Assembly: GCA_036386415.1 (NCBI GenBank)
Contig: DASVVT010000073.1
Span: forward strand, 1 to 36,979
Source of the DNA: DASVVT01 sp036386415
GTDB lineage: Bacteria; Acidobacteriota; Blastocatellia; Pyrinomonadales; Pyrinomonadaceae
Length of the DNA: 36,979 nucleotides
Direction: 5' to 3'
Positions within the stretch are counted from its first letter, which is position 1. Every line of letters starts with the position of its first letter. A program made the position numbers and the translations under genes. The notes beneath the pieces were generated by a model that worked only from the letters and a program-made list of their open reading frames with translations, ran no database searches and had not been told where the DNA came from. Below are positions 10,773-18,451 of this stretch, one piece after another.

Positions 10773-11033
10773 TCAACAGACCTGCTCAAGCAGTGAGTTG
10801 AGGCAGATAAAGAGTCCGCCCTCTGGCGTTTCATTGAAGTGGAGTTGGTCTGCTTCCACGCGGCGGCAGATTTCTCGCAAGCCGACACGGGCGCGTGCCG
10901 CAGCCTCCGACGCGTGCACCATCCTGACCATGCTGTCGCAACGGTCGCACCAGCCTTCAATCGTGGGGCGAGGGCGACGGCTGACGACTAAGACGCGCTC
11001 GGTCTCTATGGTGATAATCCGTGTCCTTTTCAT
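10773..11033 (-). CDS. Small CxxC/helix-turn-helix-like protein, unknown function
   Basis: The ATG at 11033 is preferred; a GTG five codons upstream is also possible and neither has a strong ribosome site. The product has about 86 residues. An N-terminal beta strand (RTRIITIETERVLVVSR) is followed by a zinc-knuckle-like WCDRCDSMVRM and then a segment resembling an excisionase/MerR-like helix-turn-helix (ASEAAARARVGLREICRRVE, LHFNETPEGGLFICLNSL). Proteins of this layout are, as far as I recall, common in Acidobacteriota and are not characterised. A role as a small DNA-binding regulator is inference. The next gene on the same strand encodes the small secreted protein. Confidence 0.72.
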   Translation of the reverse strand: MKRTRIITIETERVLVVSRRPRPTIEGWCDRCDSMVRMVHASEAAARARVGLREICRRVEADQLHFNETPEGGLFICLNSLLEQVC

Positions 11034-11284
11034 CTTCTGTACGGGCACGCTCGCCCATCGTTTTGAGGCCGTCCAGCCCGGATGGACGCTCCGCCCCCCT
11101 TTTATCTCTCCGAAGAGAGCGCGCCATTTCTGTTGTTTCGACCAAACGGCCTGTTTTAAAATGGGCGCGGCATGATTTCCGAAACGATTTTGCGGATCAT
11201 CTCGGTCGCCGATAATCTTCCGAGCGCTATCTAAAAGTCCTTAACAGGGCGCTTAAAACTTCCAATTTTTTCCAAGAGCCAAGC
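11034..11284. other. Divergent intergenic region
   Basis: This 250-bp gap separates the minus-strand CxxC gene from the plus-strand winged-helix gene. GATAAT at 11211-11216 is a possible -10 box for the plus-strand gene, with only a weak upstream element. A small TCTCT-CCGA-AGAGA hairpin is present. Nothing else is visible. Confidence 0.3.
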
Positions 11285-13585
11285 GTGAGCGAGCCAAAAG
11301 AGCATTTTTACGAGTTCGGGCCTTTCCGCATCGACACCGTCAAGCGTCGGCTGCTCAGGGAGGACGAGCCCGTGCCGCTCAAGCCGAAGGCTTTCGAGAC
11401 GCTGCTGGTGCTGATAGAGCACAGCGGACAGGTCATGGAGAAAGAGGAGTTGATGAAGCGTCTCTGGCCGGACAGCTTCGTCGAGGAGGCGAACCTCAGC
11501 GTCAACATCTCCGCCCTGCGGAAAGCCCTGGGTGAGAGCCCGCAGGAGCATCGCTACATCGTCACTATCCCAGGTCGAGGCTACTGCTTTGTCGCCAGTG
11601 TGAAAGAGTCCTCGGAGCAGGACACGGAACTGATTCTCAGCGAGCGCACCAGATCACAGATCATTATTGAGGAAGAGGAAGCGAGCGTTGAGGGCTATCG
11701 AGCACAGCCAGATGTCAGCCGGGACGCAAGTGTCGTAGCGACCGAAGGACGGAAGGCCCCTGAAGCCGCCGCTCACCTGACCGCGTCCGCCGGGAGTTTA
11801 CGCCCCGGGCATCTAGACAATAAGCTTCACTCATATAGAAACGGGATGCGACTGGCCGTCGCGGTGTTGATCGTCGGGGCGATAGCTGTCGCCCTCCTGG
11901 CGTATCTGATCACCAACAGAAAGGGGTCTTCGGATGCTTTTCGAAATGTGAAGTTGACGAGGCTCACGACCACAGGCCGTGCCATCAATGCGTCGATCTC
12001 ACCCGACGGCAAGTACATCGCTTACGTGATAGCCGAGGCGGGGCGGCAAAGTCTCTGGATCAAGCAGGTGGCTACAGCCAGCAGCATACAGATCATTCCT
12101 GCGGTCAACGCTCACTATACGGGGCTGACTTTCACAAATGATGGAGACTTCATCTATTACGTCAGGTCAGAGCAGGGTCCCGGCGTGCTCTACCGTATTC
12201 CGGTGCTCGGCGGCACGTCCATCAGGCTTCAAGAAGATGTAGACTCTCCCGTCACATTCTCTCCAGACGGCGCGCGCATGGCGTTCGTGCGAGGTTATCC
12301 CGACCGGAACGAGACATCTCTGATCGCTGCCAACTCTGACGGCACGGGGGAGCAAAAATTGGTCGCCCTCAAAGCTCCCACCAGCGTTTTCAATGTCGGC
12401 GTGCGGCCTGCATGGTCACCCGACGAAAAGAGTATCGCCTGCTCTGTCAAAAACATTGATGACAAGGGTGAATATCAGAACGTTTTAGAAGTTCAAGTGG
12501 GAGGAGGGGCGACCAGGCCGCTGACTTCTCGAAGATGGCAGCGAGTCGGGCGCATGGCATGGGTCTCAGGCGGTAAAGGCCTTGTGATGGTGGCCTCTGC
12601 CGACGAGGGGTCAACGCTGTACAGGCAGATATGGTATTTAGCTCTCCCGGAAGGCGCCGCGCGGAAGATCACCAATGATCTGAACGACTATGAAGACCTG
12701 AGTCTGACGGCGGACTCCCGGACTCTGGTGACGGTGCAGTCCGACCAACAGGCTAATCTCTGGATCGCGCCGGTTCAAGGCACAGGCCCGGCCACACAGA
12801 TCACCTCCGGCAATTATGACGGCCTCAATGGCCTCTCCTGGACACCGCAAGGGGAGGTCGTCTACACAACACGCACGCTCGACAATCAGGATTTGTGGAT
12901 CACCAGCCCGCAGGGGAACAACCAGAGACAGTTGACGGCAGGAGCGGGCATGAATCGTCAGCCGTCGGTAACGCCCGACGGTCGCTACGTTGTTTACTCC
13001 TCAAACCGCACCGGCTCGGAGTACATCTGGAGGATAGATCTAGACGGCAGCCATCCGACGCAGCTAACCAGCGGAATCGGTGACCATTACCCGGTCTGTT
13101 CTCCTGACGGTCGATGGGTAGTCTACAGGTCATACGTTTTCGGCCCGCCGAACCTCTGGAAAGTTTCAATAGATGGGGGAGAGCCGGTGCGATTGACTTA
13201 CGAGATTTCCGGGCGCCATGACCTCTCGCCTCAAGACGGCCTCATCGCCTTTTACTACCGTAAACTGGCGCTCTCGCCTATCGAACTGGCGACGCTTCCT
13301 CTAGACGGGCAAGAGCAGCAGCATCCCGTGAACGTGCCCGGCTTTCAATATCACCCCGGCCCCATTCACTGGACGAGTGACGGGCGTGCTCTCACGTATA
13401 TTGAGACGCGTGACGGCGTCTCAAATATCTGGAGCCAAACGCTGGACAGCGGTCCCGCAAAACAGTTGACCGACTTTAAGACGGACGAGATATTCTGGTT
13501 CGACTGGTCGCGCGACGGTCGCTGGCTAGTCTGTGCGCGCGGCGCAGTTACTCGTGACGTAATCATCATTAGTGATCTCAAGTAG
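11285..13585 (+). CDS. Winged-helix, single-TM, TolB-like beta-propeller protein (CadC-like)
   Basis: The frame starts with GTG at 11285; the ribosome site is weak. The product has 766 residues. Residues of about 8-105 form an OmpR/CadC-type winged helix (Trans_reg_C): YEFGPFRIDTVKRRLLRE, LVLIEHSGQVMEKEELMKRL, TIPGRGYCFVASV. An acidic and Ala-rich linker follows, then one transmembrane helix at about 187-209. The remainder is a propeller built of TolB/PD40-type repeats seen as SPDGKYIAYVI, SPDGARMAFV and SPDGRWVVYRS. The layout is a membrane-bound transcription factor with an outside or periplasmic sensor, which is very common in Acidobacteriota. There is no receiver domain, so it works as a one-component system. 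The target is unknown; the debranching-enzyme gene lies just downstream on the same strand. Confidence 0.93.
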   Translation: MSEPKEHFYEFGPFRIDTVKRRLLREDEPVPLKPKAFETLLVLIEHSGQVMEKEELMKRLWPDSFVEEANLSVNISALRKALGESPQEHRYIVTIPGRGYCFVASVKESSEQDTELILSERTRSQIIIEEEEASVEGYRAQPDVSRDASVVATEGRKAPEAAAHLTASAGSLRPGHLDNKLHSYRNGMRLAVAVLIVGAIAVALLAYLITNRKGSSDAFRNVKLTRLTTTGRAINASISPDGKYIAYVIAEAGRQSLWIKQVATASSIQIIPAVNAHYTGLTFTNDGDFIYYVRSEQGPGVLYRIPVLGGTSIRLQEDVDSPVTFSPDGARMAFVRGYPDRNETSLIAANSDGTGEQKLVALKAPTSVFNVGVRPAWSPDEKSIACSVKNIDDKGEYQNVLEVQVGGGATRPLTSRRWQRVGRMAWVSGGKGLVMVASADEGSTLYRQIWYLALPEGAARKITNDLNDYEDLSLTADSRTLVTVQSDQQANLWIAPVQGTGPATQITSGNYDGLNGLSWTPQGEVVYTTRTLDNQDLWITSPQGNNQRQLTAGAGMNRQPSVTPDGRYVVYSSNRTGSEYIWRIDLDGSHPTQLTSGIGDHYPVCSPDGRWVVYRSYVFGPPNLWKVSIDGGEPVRLTYEISGRHDLSPQDGLIAFYYRKLALSPIELATLPLDGQEQQHPVNVPGFQYHPGPIHWTSDGRALTYIETRDGVSNIWSQTLDSGPAKQLTDFKTDEIFWFDWSRDGRWLVCARGAVTRDVIIISDLK

Positions 13586-13591
13586 GAAGAG

Positions 13592-13657
13592 AATTAAACG
13601 CCGGAGAGCGCAAAGAGGCTGATCCTTTCGCTGCACTTTGTGTCTTTTAAGTTTAAT
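13592..13657. repeat. CGCAAAG-type palindromic repeat, degenerate copy (1 of 5)
   Basis: The element opens ATTAAACGCCGGAGAGCGCA and closes with CTTTGTGTCTTTTAAGTTTAA. It matches the other copies (16687, 18301, 26661, 31953) in its AAACG...CGTTT-like ends and GCGCAAAG core but is the most eroded. It fills most of the gap upstream of the debranching-enzyme start. Confidence 0.6.
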
Positions 13658-13673
13658 CACCCCTTTTTTAGAG

Positions 13674-15695
13674 ATGATTCAATTTACAAAAGAGACGCTC
13701 GGCCACCTGGAAGCGGCGCTCACGCGTGAATGGCTGGAGACGAACGGGCTCGGCGGCTTCGCCTCTTCAACGATCATCGGCCTCAACACACGTCGTTATC
13801 ACGGACTGCTCCTAGCGGCCACCAAACCACCCGTCGGTCGCATCCTTATGCTCTCGAAGCTGGAAGAGACGCTTGTCCTTGACGGGCGACGCTTCGAGCT
13901 GTCATCCAACCAGTATCCGGGCATCATTCATCCGCAGGGCTACCTGTACCAGACCGCGTTTCGACTCGACCCCTTCCCCGTCTTCACCTACGAAGTTGAA
14001 GGCGTGCGGTTAGAAAAATCCGTCTTCATGCCGGAGGGCGAGAACACGACGATCATTCAATACCAGTTATTCGTTCCGCGTTCAGAGTCCCAGGAGAAGC
14101 GTAATCAGGATGGTTTCATCCCTCATCCCTCATCCCTCATCCCTTCGTTAGAGGTGCGCCCGCTCATTGCGTTTCGCGATTATCACAGCCTGTCCCACGA
14201 AACCCCATCGATCAACCCGCGCGTGCAGATGGAGCACGCGCGGCTGACGTTTGCGCCCGACGAGAACTTGCCACCCCTGCACTTCGCTCACGACGCGGAG
14301 GTAGCGGACGCGGCAGGCTACTGGTATCGCAGCTTTGAGTACCGTGAAGAGCGCGAGCGCGGGTTTGATGACACAGAGGATCTGTTCAGCCCCTTTGTCT
14401 TGAAGTTTGACCTACGCCGTCGCACCGAAGGGAATATCATCGCGTCAACCGTGCAACACGCTGCCCATGAGGCGAACACATACCGCGAGGCCGAGTCCAG
14501 CCGTCGCAAGTCTGTGCTGACATCATCGCCAACCTCTTCTTTCGTGTCTGACGAACTGGTGACGGCGCTTGTGGCTGCCGCCGATAAATACATAGTGGCG
14601 CGCGGCAGCGGAAAGACAGTCATCGCCGGCTATCACTGGTTCAGCGATTGGGGGCGCGACACGATGATTGCGCTACCGGGGCTGACCCTCGTCACCGGAC
14701 GCGCAGAGGAGGCTCGCAGCATTCTCCTAGCCTTCGCTCGCCACGTTGATCGCGGCATGCTTCCCAACCGCTTTCCAGACGCGGGCGAATCACCCGAATA
14801 CAACAACGTGGACGCGACGCTCTGGTTCTTCGAAGCCATTCGTGCGCTCCTCACTTACACCAACGATTACGAGTTCGTTCGCGCGAATCTCTACGACGTG
14901 CTGACCGGTATCATCGACTGGCACATGCGCGGGACGCGCTACAACATTCGTGTGGACGCGGACGGGCTGCTCGCGTCCGGCGAAGAAGGCTTGCAACTGA
15001 CATGGATGGACGCGAAGATAGGCGATCTGGTCGTCACGCCGCGTCGCGGGAAGCCTGTGGAGATTCAGGCGCTCTGGTATAACGCGCTGTGTGTCATGGA
15101 GCACCTGGCGCGGCAATTCAATGATGCGGCTCGCCGCAAGCTGTACGAAGAGATGGCAGCGCACGCGCTCCGAAATTTCGACCCGTTATTCTGGAACGAG
15201 GCGGCGGGCTGCCTCTACGATGTCATTGATGAAGAGGGGCGCGACCCTTCCATCCGCCCCAACCAGATTTTCGCCGTCAGCCTGCCCTTTACGATGCTCA
15301 CCCGTGAGAGGGCGAGGCGCGTGCTGGAGGTCGTCGAGCGCGACCTGCTGACGCCCTACGGTCTCAGGAGTCTAGCACCGTCTGACCCGCGTTATCGTGC
15401 CACTTACGAAGGCGATGCCTTCAGTCGCGACACGGCCTATCATCAGGGCACTGTCTGGGGCTGGCTGATGGGGCCGTTTATCACAGCCTACATCAAAATT
15501 CACGGGCGAACTCCCGTAGCTCTTGAGCGGGTTGCCCTTTGGCTCGCCCCTTTCCAAAAGCACCTGCACGAAGCAGGACTCGGCCAGGTCTCGGAAATCT
15601 TTGACGGAGATGCGCCGCACAGCCCACGCGGCTGCATCGCACAGGCCTGGAGCGTGGCCGAACTGCTCCGAGTGGCAAGCAATGATTTTCAGTAG
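13674..15695 (+). CDS. Glycogen-debranching enzyme (amylo-alpha-1,6-glucosidase type)
   Basis: The preferred start is the ATG at 13674 (MIQFTKETLGHLEAALTREW), since homologues open in this way; the ribosome site is poor because a repeat lies just upstream. The product has 673 residues. The N-terminal domain shows TREWLETNGLGGFAS and NTRRYHGLLLAA; the C-terminal (alpha/alpha)6 catalytic domain shows SDWGRDTMIALPGL, RFPDAGESPEYNNVDATLW, QLTWMDAK and YHQGTVWGWLMGPF, all hallmarks of GDE family proteins. It hydrolyses alpha-1,6 branches of glycogen or maltodextrins in the cytoplasm. Odd points: four tandem TCATCCC heptamers lie inside the frame (14116-14143), adding a Pro/Ser-rich loop, and the stop codon TAG is the first part of a heptad-repeat element. 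Confidence 0.94.
   Translation: MIQFTKETLGHLEAALTREWLETNGLGGFASSTIIGLNTRRYHGLLLAATKPPVGRILMLSKLEETLVLDGRRFELSSNQYPGIIHPQGYLYQTAFRLDPFPVFTYEVEGVRLEKSVFMPEGENTTIIQYQLFVPRSESQEKRNQDGFIPHPSSLIPSLEVRPLIAFRDYHSLSHETPSINPRVQMEHARLTFAPDENLPPLHFAHDAEVADAAGYWYRSFEYREERERGFDDTEDLFSPFVLKFDLRRRTEGNIIASTVQHAAHEANTYREAESSRRKSVLTSSPTSSFVSDELVTALVAAADKYIVARGSGKTVIAGYHWFSDWGRDTMIALPGLTLVTGRAEEARSILLAFARHVDRGMLPNRFPDAGESPEYNNVDATLWFFEAIRALLTYTNDYEFVRANLYDVLTGIIDWHMRGTRYNIRVDADGLLASGEEGLQLTWMDAKIGDLVVTPRRGKPVEIQALWYNALCVMEHLARQFNDAARRKLYEEMAAHALRNFDPLFWNEAAGCLYDVIDEEGRDPSIRPNQIFAVSLPFTMLTRERARRVLEVVERDLLTPYGLRSLAPSDPRYRATYEGDAFSRDTAYHQGTVWGWLMGPFITAYIKIHGRTPVALERVALWLAPFQKHLHEAGLGQVSEIFDGDAPHSPRGCIAQAWSVAELLRVASNDFQ
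14116..14143. repeat. Tandem heptamer (TCATCCC)x4 inside the debranching-enzyme gene
   Basis: Four exact copies of TCATCCC follow each other within the coding sequence, giving the residues GFIPHPSSLIPSLE between the two parts of the N-terminal domain. It resembles the heptad tracts found in the intergenic elements at 15690 and 21520 in unit length, though the unit differs. Confidence 0.9.
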
Positions 15696-15817
15696 ACAGT
15701 AGTCAGTAGACAGTAGACAGTAGAAAAGCATTCGCTAGCGAATCATCAGAGTTTCAGCGACAGCGCCCGCAAGCGCGAAGCGCCTACTGACTACTGACTA
15801 CTGACTACTGTCTACTT
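15690..15817. repeat. Inverted heptad-repeat element (CAGTAGA/CAGTAGT), copy 1
   Basis: The left arm is five head-to-tail heptamers of the form CAGTAGA or CAGTAGT (15690-15725). The right arm (15783-15817) is their complement (CTACTGA, CTACTGT). Between them lies the 14-bp palindrome ATTCGCTAGCGAAT. The first heptamer contains the TAG stop of the debranching enzyme. A second element of the same kind lies at 21520-21668. Confidence 0.9.
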
Positions 15818-15924
15818 CCTCCTATGCATCTCTTCGATCCCCCGTTTGCATCTTAATAGCGCTCATCTCTATGATATGGAATAGACCGAAGGTGGGCTTT
15901 GGTTTCGGACAAAGGATGACTTAT

Positions 15925-16668
15925 ATGAACGACTTTCAGTCTCAGAATCAGCGGTACTCACAGCCCCGGGGCTTAGGGCTTCCAGAAGGCGGATGGGGCG
16001 GCCTTCAGGCACAGACGGCGGCGCAGGCGAGCGTGGCCGAGCGCCTGAGTTTTATTCGCAAGGTATACGCTCTCTTTTTTGCGGCCACCTTGTTTGGCAT
16101 CGGCGGCGTGCTGATCGGATTCGTCTTTCCGCCGCTCATGATTGCCGCAGCGCAGCATCCCTGGATCGCGCTGCTCGTTATGCTCGGCGGTGTGATGGGC
16201 GCGCAGGCTGTGCGGCATGTACCCGGCGTCAACCTGTTCGCGCTCTTCGGCTTTACGACGCTGACGGGCATTATCATTTCGCCGGTGCTGTGGATTATCG
16301 GCCAAGATAACCCGGCTTCGATCCTTCAGGCGGGCGTGCTGACGGTAGGCATCTTCGGCGGGTTGACGGCTTACGTCTTCATCTCGAAGCGCGACTTCAG
16401 TTTCTTACGCGGAATGGTCGTCACGGGATTAATCGTCGTCATCCTGGCAGGTCTCCTGAACGTCCTGATCGTCGGCTCAAGCGCGCTCGGGTTCGCGGTG
16501 GCCGCCGCCACGCTGCTGCTGTTTACGGGCTTCGTGCTCTACGATACGTCGAACATCATTCGCCATTACCCGACCAATGAGTATGTGGCGGGCGCGCTGT
16601 CGCTCTACCTGGATGTCTTCAACATCTTCCTCGCGCTGCTTCGCATATTGAATGCGGGCAGACGCTGA
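15925..16668 (+). CDS. Bax inhibitor-1/YccA family membrane protein
   Basis: The start at 15925 is chosen because AAAGGA lies 8 nt upstream; an in-frame ATG nine bases earlier sits inside that site. The product has about 247 residues. A polar, Gln/Gly-rich N-terminus of about 45 residues precedes seven predicted transmembrane helices, in keeping with PF01027. Typical stretches are SFIRKVYALFFAATLFGIGG, LYDTSNIIRHYP and the C-terminal ALSLYLDVFNIFLALLRIL, which holds the conserved Asp pair region of the family. Members act as pH-sensitive calcium leak channels (BsYetJ) or modulate FtsH (YccA). The partner here is unknown. It converges with the M24 peptidase gene, with a palindromic repeat between. 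Confidence 0.93.
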   Translation: MNDFQSQNQRYSQPRGLGLPEGGWGGLQAQTAAQASVAERLSFIRKVYALFFAATLFGIGGVLIGFVFPPLMIAAAQHPWIALLVMLGGVMGAQAVRHVPGVNLFALFGFTTLTGIIISPVLWIIGQDNPASILQAGVLTVGIFGGLTAYVFISKRDFSFLRGMVVTGLIVVILAGLLNVLIVGSSALGFAVAAATLLLFTGFVLYDTSNIIRHYPTNEYVAGALSLYLDVFNIFLALLRILNAGRR

Positions 16669-16686
16669 CACGCCTGCGAAGAGACA

Positions 16687-16774
16687 ATAAACGCAAAGGG
16701 CGCGAAGGTGAAGACGCAAAGGGACGCGAAAGAATTTATTAACTTTGCGTCCCTTTGCGTCCTTTGCGTTTAAT
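16687..16774. repeat. CGCAAAG-type palindromic repeat (2 of 5)
   Basis: The left half opens AATAAACGCAAAGGGCGCGA and carries a second GACGCAAAGGGACGC; the right half is the near complement, closing TTTGCGTCCTTTGCGTTTAA. It lies between two convergent genes, where it could fold in both transcripts and help end them. Confidence 0.88.
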
Positions 16775-16804
16775 TCGTCTTACTTGATAACACCAGACCT
16801 GTCA

Positions 16805-18244
16805 TCAACGAGAGCCACTACGGGCTGATGCCATCAGTTGCTCGATCTCGTCGGGGGCGGATGGAATGGCGGCGGAGAGTTTGCGCAGAGTCTTTTCCGG
16901 CGTGACGATGTAATCATCTTCGATGCGCACGCCCAGCTTCTCTGTTTCAATATAGATGCCGGGCTCGATGGTGAAGACTTCGCCCGCCTGCATGGGGTAG
17001 CTCTCGTTGCCGACATCGTGGACATCCATCCCCAGGAAGTGGCCTAAACTGTGTATGAAGAAGTGATCCATCGTGTACTCGCGCCCGTCCGTGTCGCGCG
17101 CTCTGAGCGGGCTCTTGCGTAAAAACTCGACGGCGAATTGATGCAGGTCAGGGCTCCTCATCCCCGGCCTCCAGTAGGCAGCGGCAGCCGCCTGCGTATC
17201 AAGGACAAGCTGGTAGATGTCGCGCTGGCGGGCTGTGAATTTGCCGTTGGCGGGAAAGGTGCGCGTGATGTCCGCCGTGTAGAGCGAATACTCCGCGCCA
17301 ATGTCGCAGACGACCAGATCACCTGCGTCTATCTTCTTGTGATTCTCGCTATAGTGCATGATCGTCGAATAGATGCCGCTGCCGACGATGGAGGGAAAGC
17401 CCGGTCGCTCAGCGCCGTTGCGTGTAAAAGCGGCTTCGAGAATCGCCTGCACCTCGTACTCGTACATGCCGGGCTTGAGCCCCTTCGCGATGTCGCGCAC
17501 GGCTTCACCCGTAATGTCTATAGCCTTCTGAAGCAGCGCAACTTCCGATGACGATTTTATCTTGCGCATCTCTGCGACGAGACGGACGAACGAGCGCTCG
17601 CCTGTAGCCACCTCGACGCCCGGCAGTTGTTCCAGTGCTTTCTGGACGAACAGCGCCTGGCGCACGTTGCCTTCATTGATGCTGCGCGGCGCAATCGTGT
17701 AGAGCTTCATCGTCGTCTGACCATTCGCACCTTTAAAAGCCGGGAGCGCGGCAGCCTCTTTCAGCTTCGGCCACAGATCATCCCTGATTGAAAGGACGCG
17801 CTCGACGCCGTACGCGCTGGCGGTCTCCGGCCCCGGCGCGCGCTGCACGCCCGTCCAGCGTTCCATCAGAGGATTGCGCGGCGGAATGAAGACGATCTCA
17901 CGCGCGCCGTCCAATGAAGGGAGGCCGGGCGGCACGAGCAGCACGGCAGCGTCAGGCGTGCGCACGCCCGTCAGGTAAGCCATCCAGTTGTTCTGCCTGT
18001 AGCGCTCTTCAATCCCGGCCTCTTCCTCAACGCTGCCGAGGATGAGGACGATGCCGTCTTTCGTCTCGCTCATCAGCTTCTGACGCCGCGCGCGGTATTC
18101 GCTCAAAGGTTGATTGAGCAGACGCACGCCCGGCTCGTCATAAAAGTCTCCGGCGGCTGGCGTAGCGAATACCAGATGGCAAGACAGGCTGACGAAGAGA
18201 AGGGATGTGAAATGCAGGCGCATTGCCCGGAGAAGCTTGTTCAT
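16805..18244 (-). CDS. Secreted M24B metallopeptidase (Xaa-Pro aminopeptidase-like)
   Basis: The start at 18244 is chosen because it begins a signal peptide (LHFTSLLFVSLSCHLVFA); no strong ribosome site is visible. The product has 479 residues. The N-terminal AMP_N-like domain spans about 45-185 (RRQKLMSETKDGIVLILGS, NNWMAYLTGV). The pita-bread catalytic domain follows with all five metal ligands visible: D314 (CDIGAEY), D325 (TADITRTFP), H402 in HSLGHFLGMDVHD, E427 (FTIEPGIY) and E442 (VRIEDDYI). H398 and H409 match the two further conserved histidines of E. coli PepP. It should cleave the first residue from peptides with proline at position 2, probably in the periplasm. A palindromic repeat lies on either side of the gene. 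Confidence 0.93.
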   Translation of the reverse strand: MNKLLRAMRLHFTSLLFVSLSCHLVFATPAAGDFYDEPGVRLLNQPLSEYRARRQKLMSETKDGIVLILGSVEEEAGIEERYRQNNWMAYLTGVRTPDAAVLLVPPGLPSLDGAREIVFIPPRNPLMERWTGVQRAPGPETASAYGVERVLSIRDDLWPKLKEAAALPAFKGANGQTTMKLYTIAPRSINEGNVRQALFVQKALEQLPGVEVATGERSFVRLVAEMRKIKSSSEVALLQKAIDITGEAVRDIAKGLKPGMYEYEVQAILEAAFTRNGAERPGFPSIVGSGIYSTIMHYSENHKKIDAGDLVVCDIGAEYSLYTADITRTFPANGKFTARQRDIYQLVLDTQAAAAAYWRPGMRSPDLHQFAVEFLRKSPLRARDTDGREYTMDHFFIHSLGHFLGMDVHDVGNESYPMQAGEVFTIEPGIYIETEKLGVRIEDDYIVTPEKTLRKLSAAIPSAPDEIEQLMASARSGSR

Positions 18245-18300
18245 CTGTATGATCTCGACTTTAAGATAAATCGGAGTTCGTTTGCGTGTACGGAAACACC

Positions 18301-18400
18301 TTAAACGCAGAGGGCGCAAAGGAGGAAGACGCAGAGGGCGCAGAGAATCTATTCTTTGCGCCCTCTGCGTGCCTTCCCTTTGCGCTCTTTGCGTTTAATT
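18301..18400. repeat. CGCAAAG-type palindromic repeat (3 of 5)
   Basis: It opens TTAAACGCAGAGGGCGCAAA, contains GACGCAGAGGGCGCAGAG, and closes with the near complement, ending TTGCGCTCTTTGCGTTTAA. It lies between the GT2 gene stop and the M24 peptidase start, both on the minus strand. Confidence 0.9.
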
Positions 18401-18451
18401 CTCTTCTTCCCCTGTTACTCAATGAAGAATTGCTCTTTGATGTTCATACGC

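Noticed and set aside
15690..15817. Repeat tract considered as a CRISPR array
   Set aside because: Units are 7 bp with no unique spacers, and the two arms are inverted; no cas gene is present.
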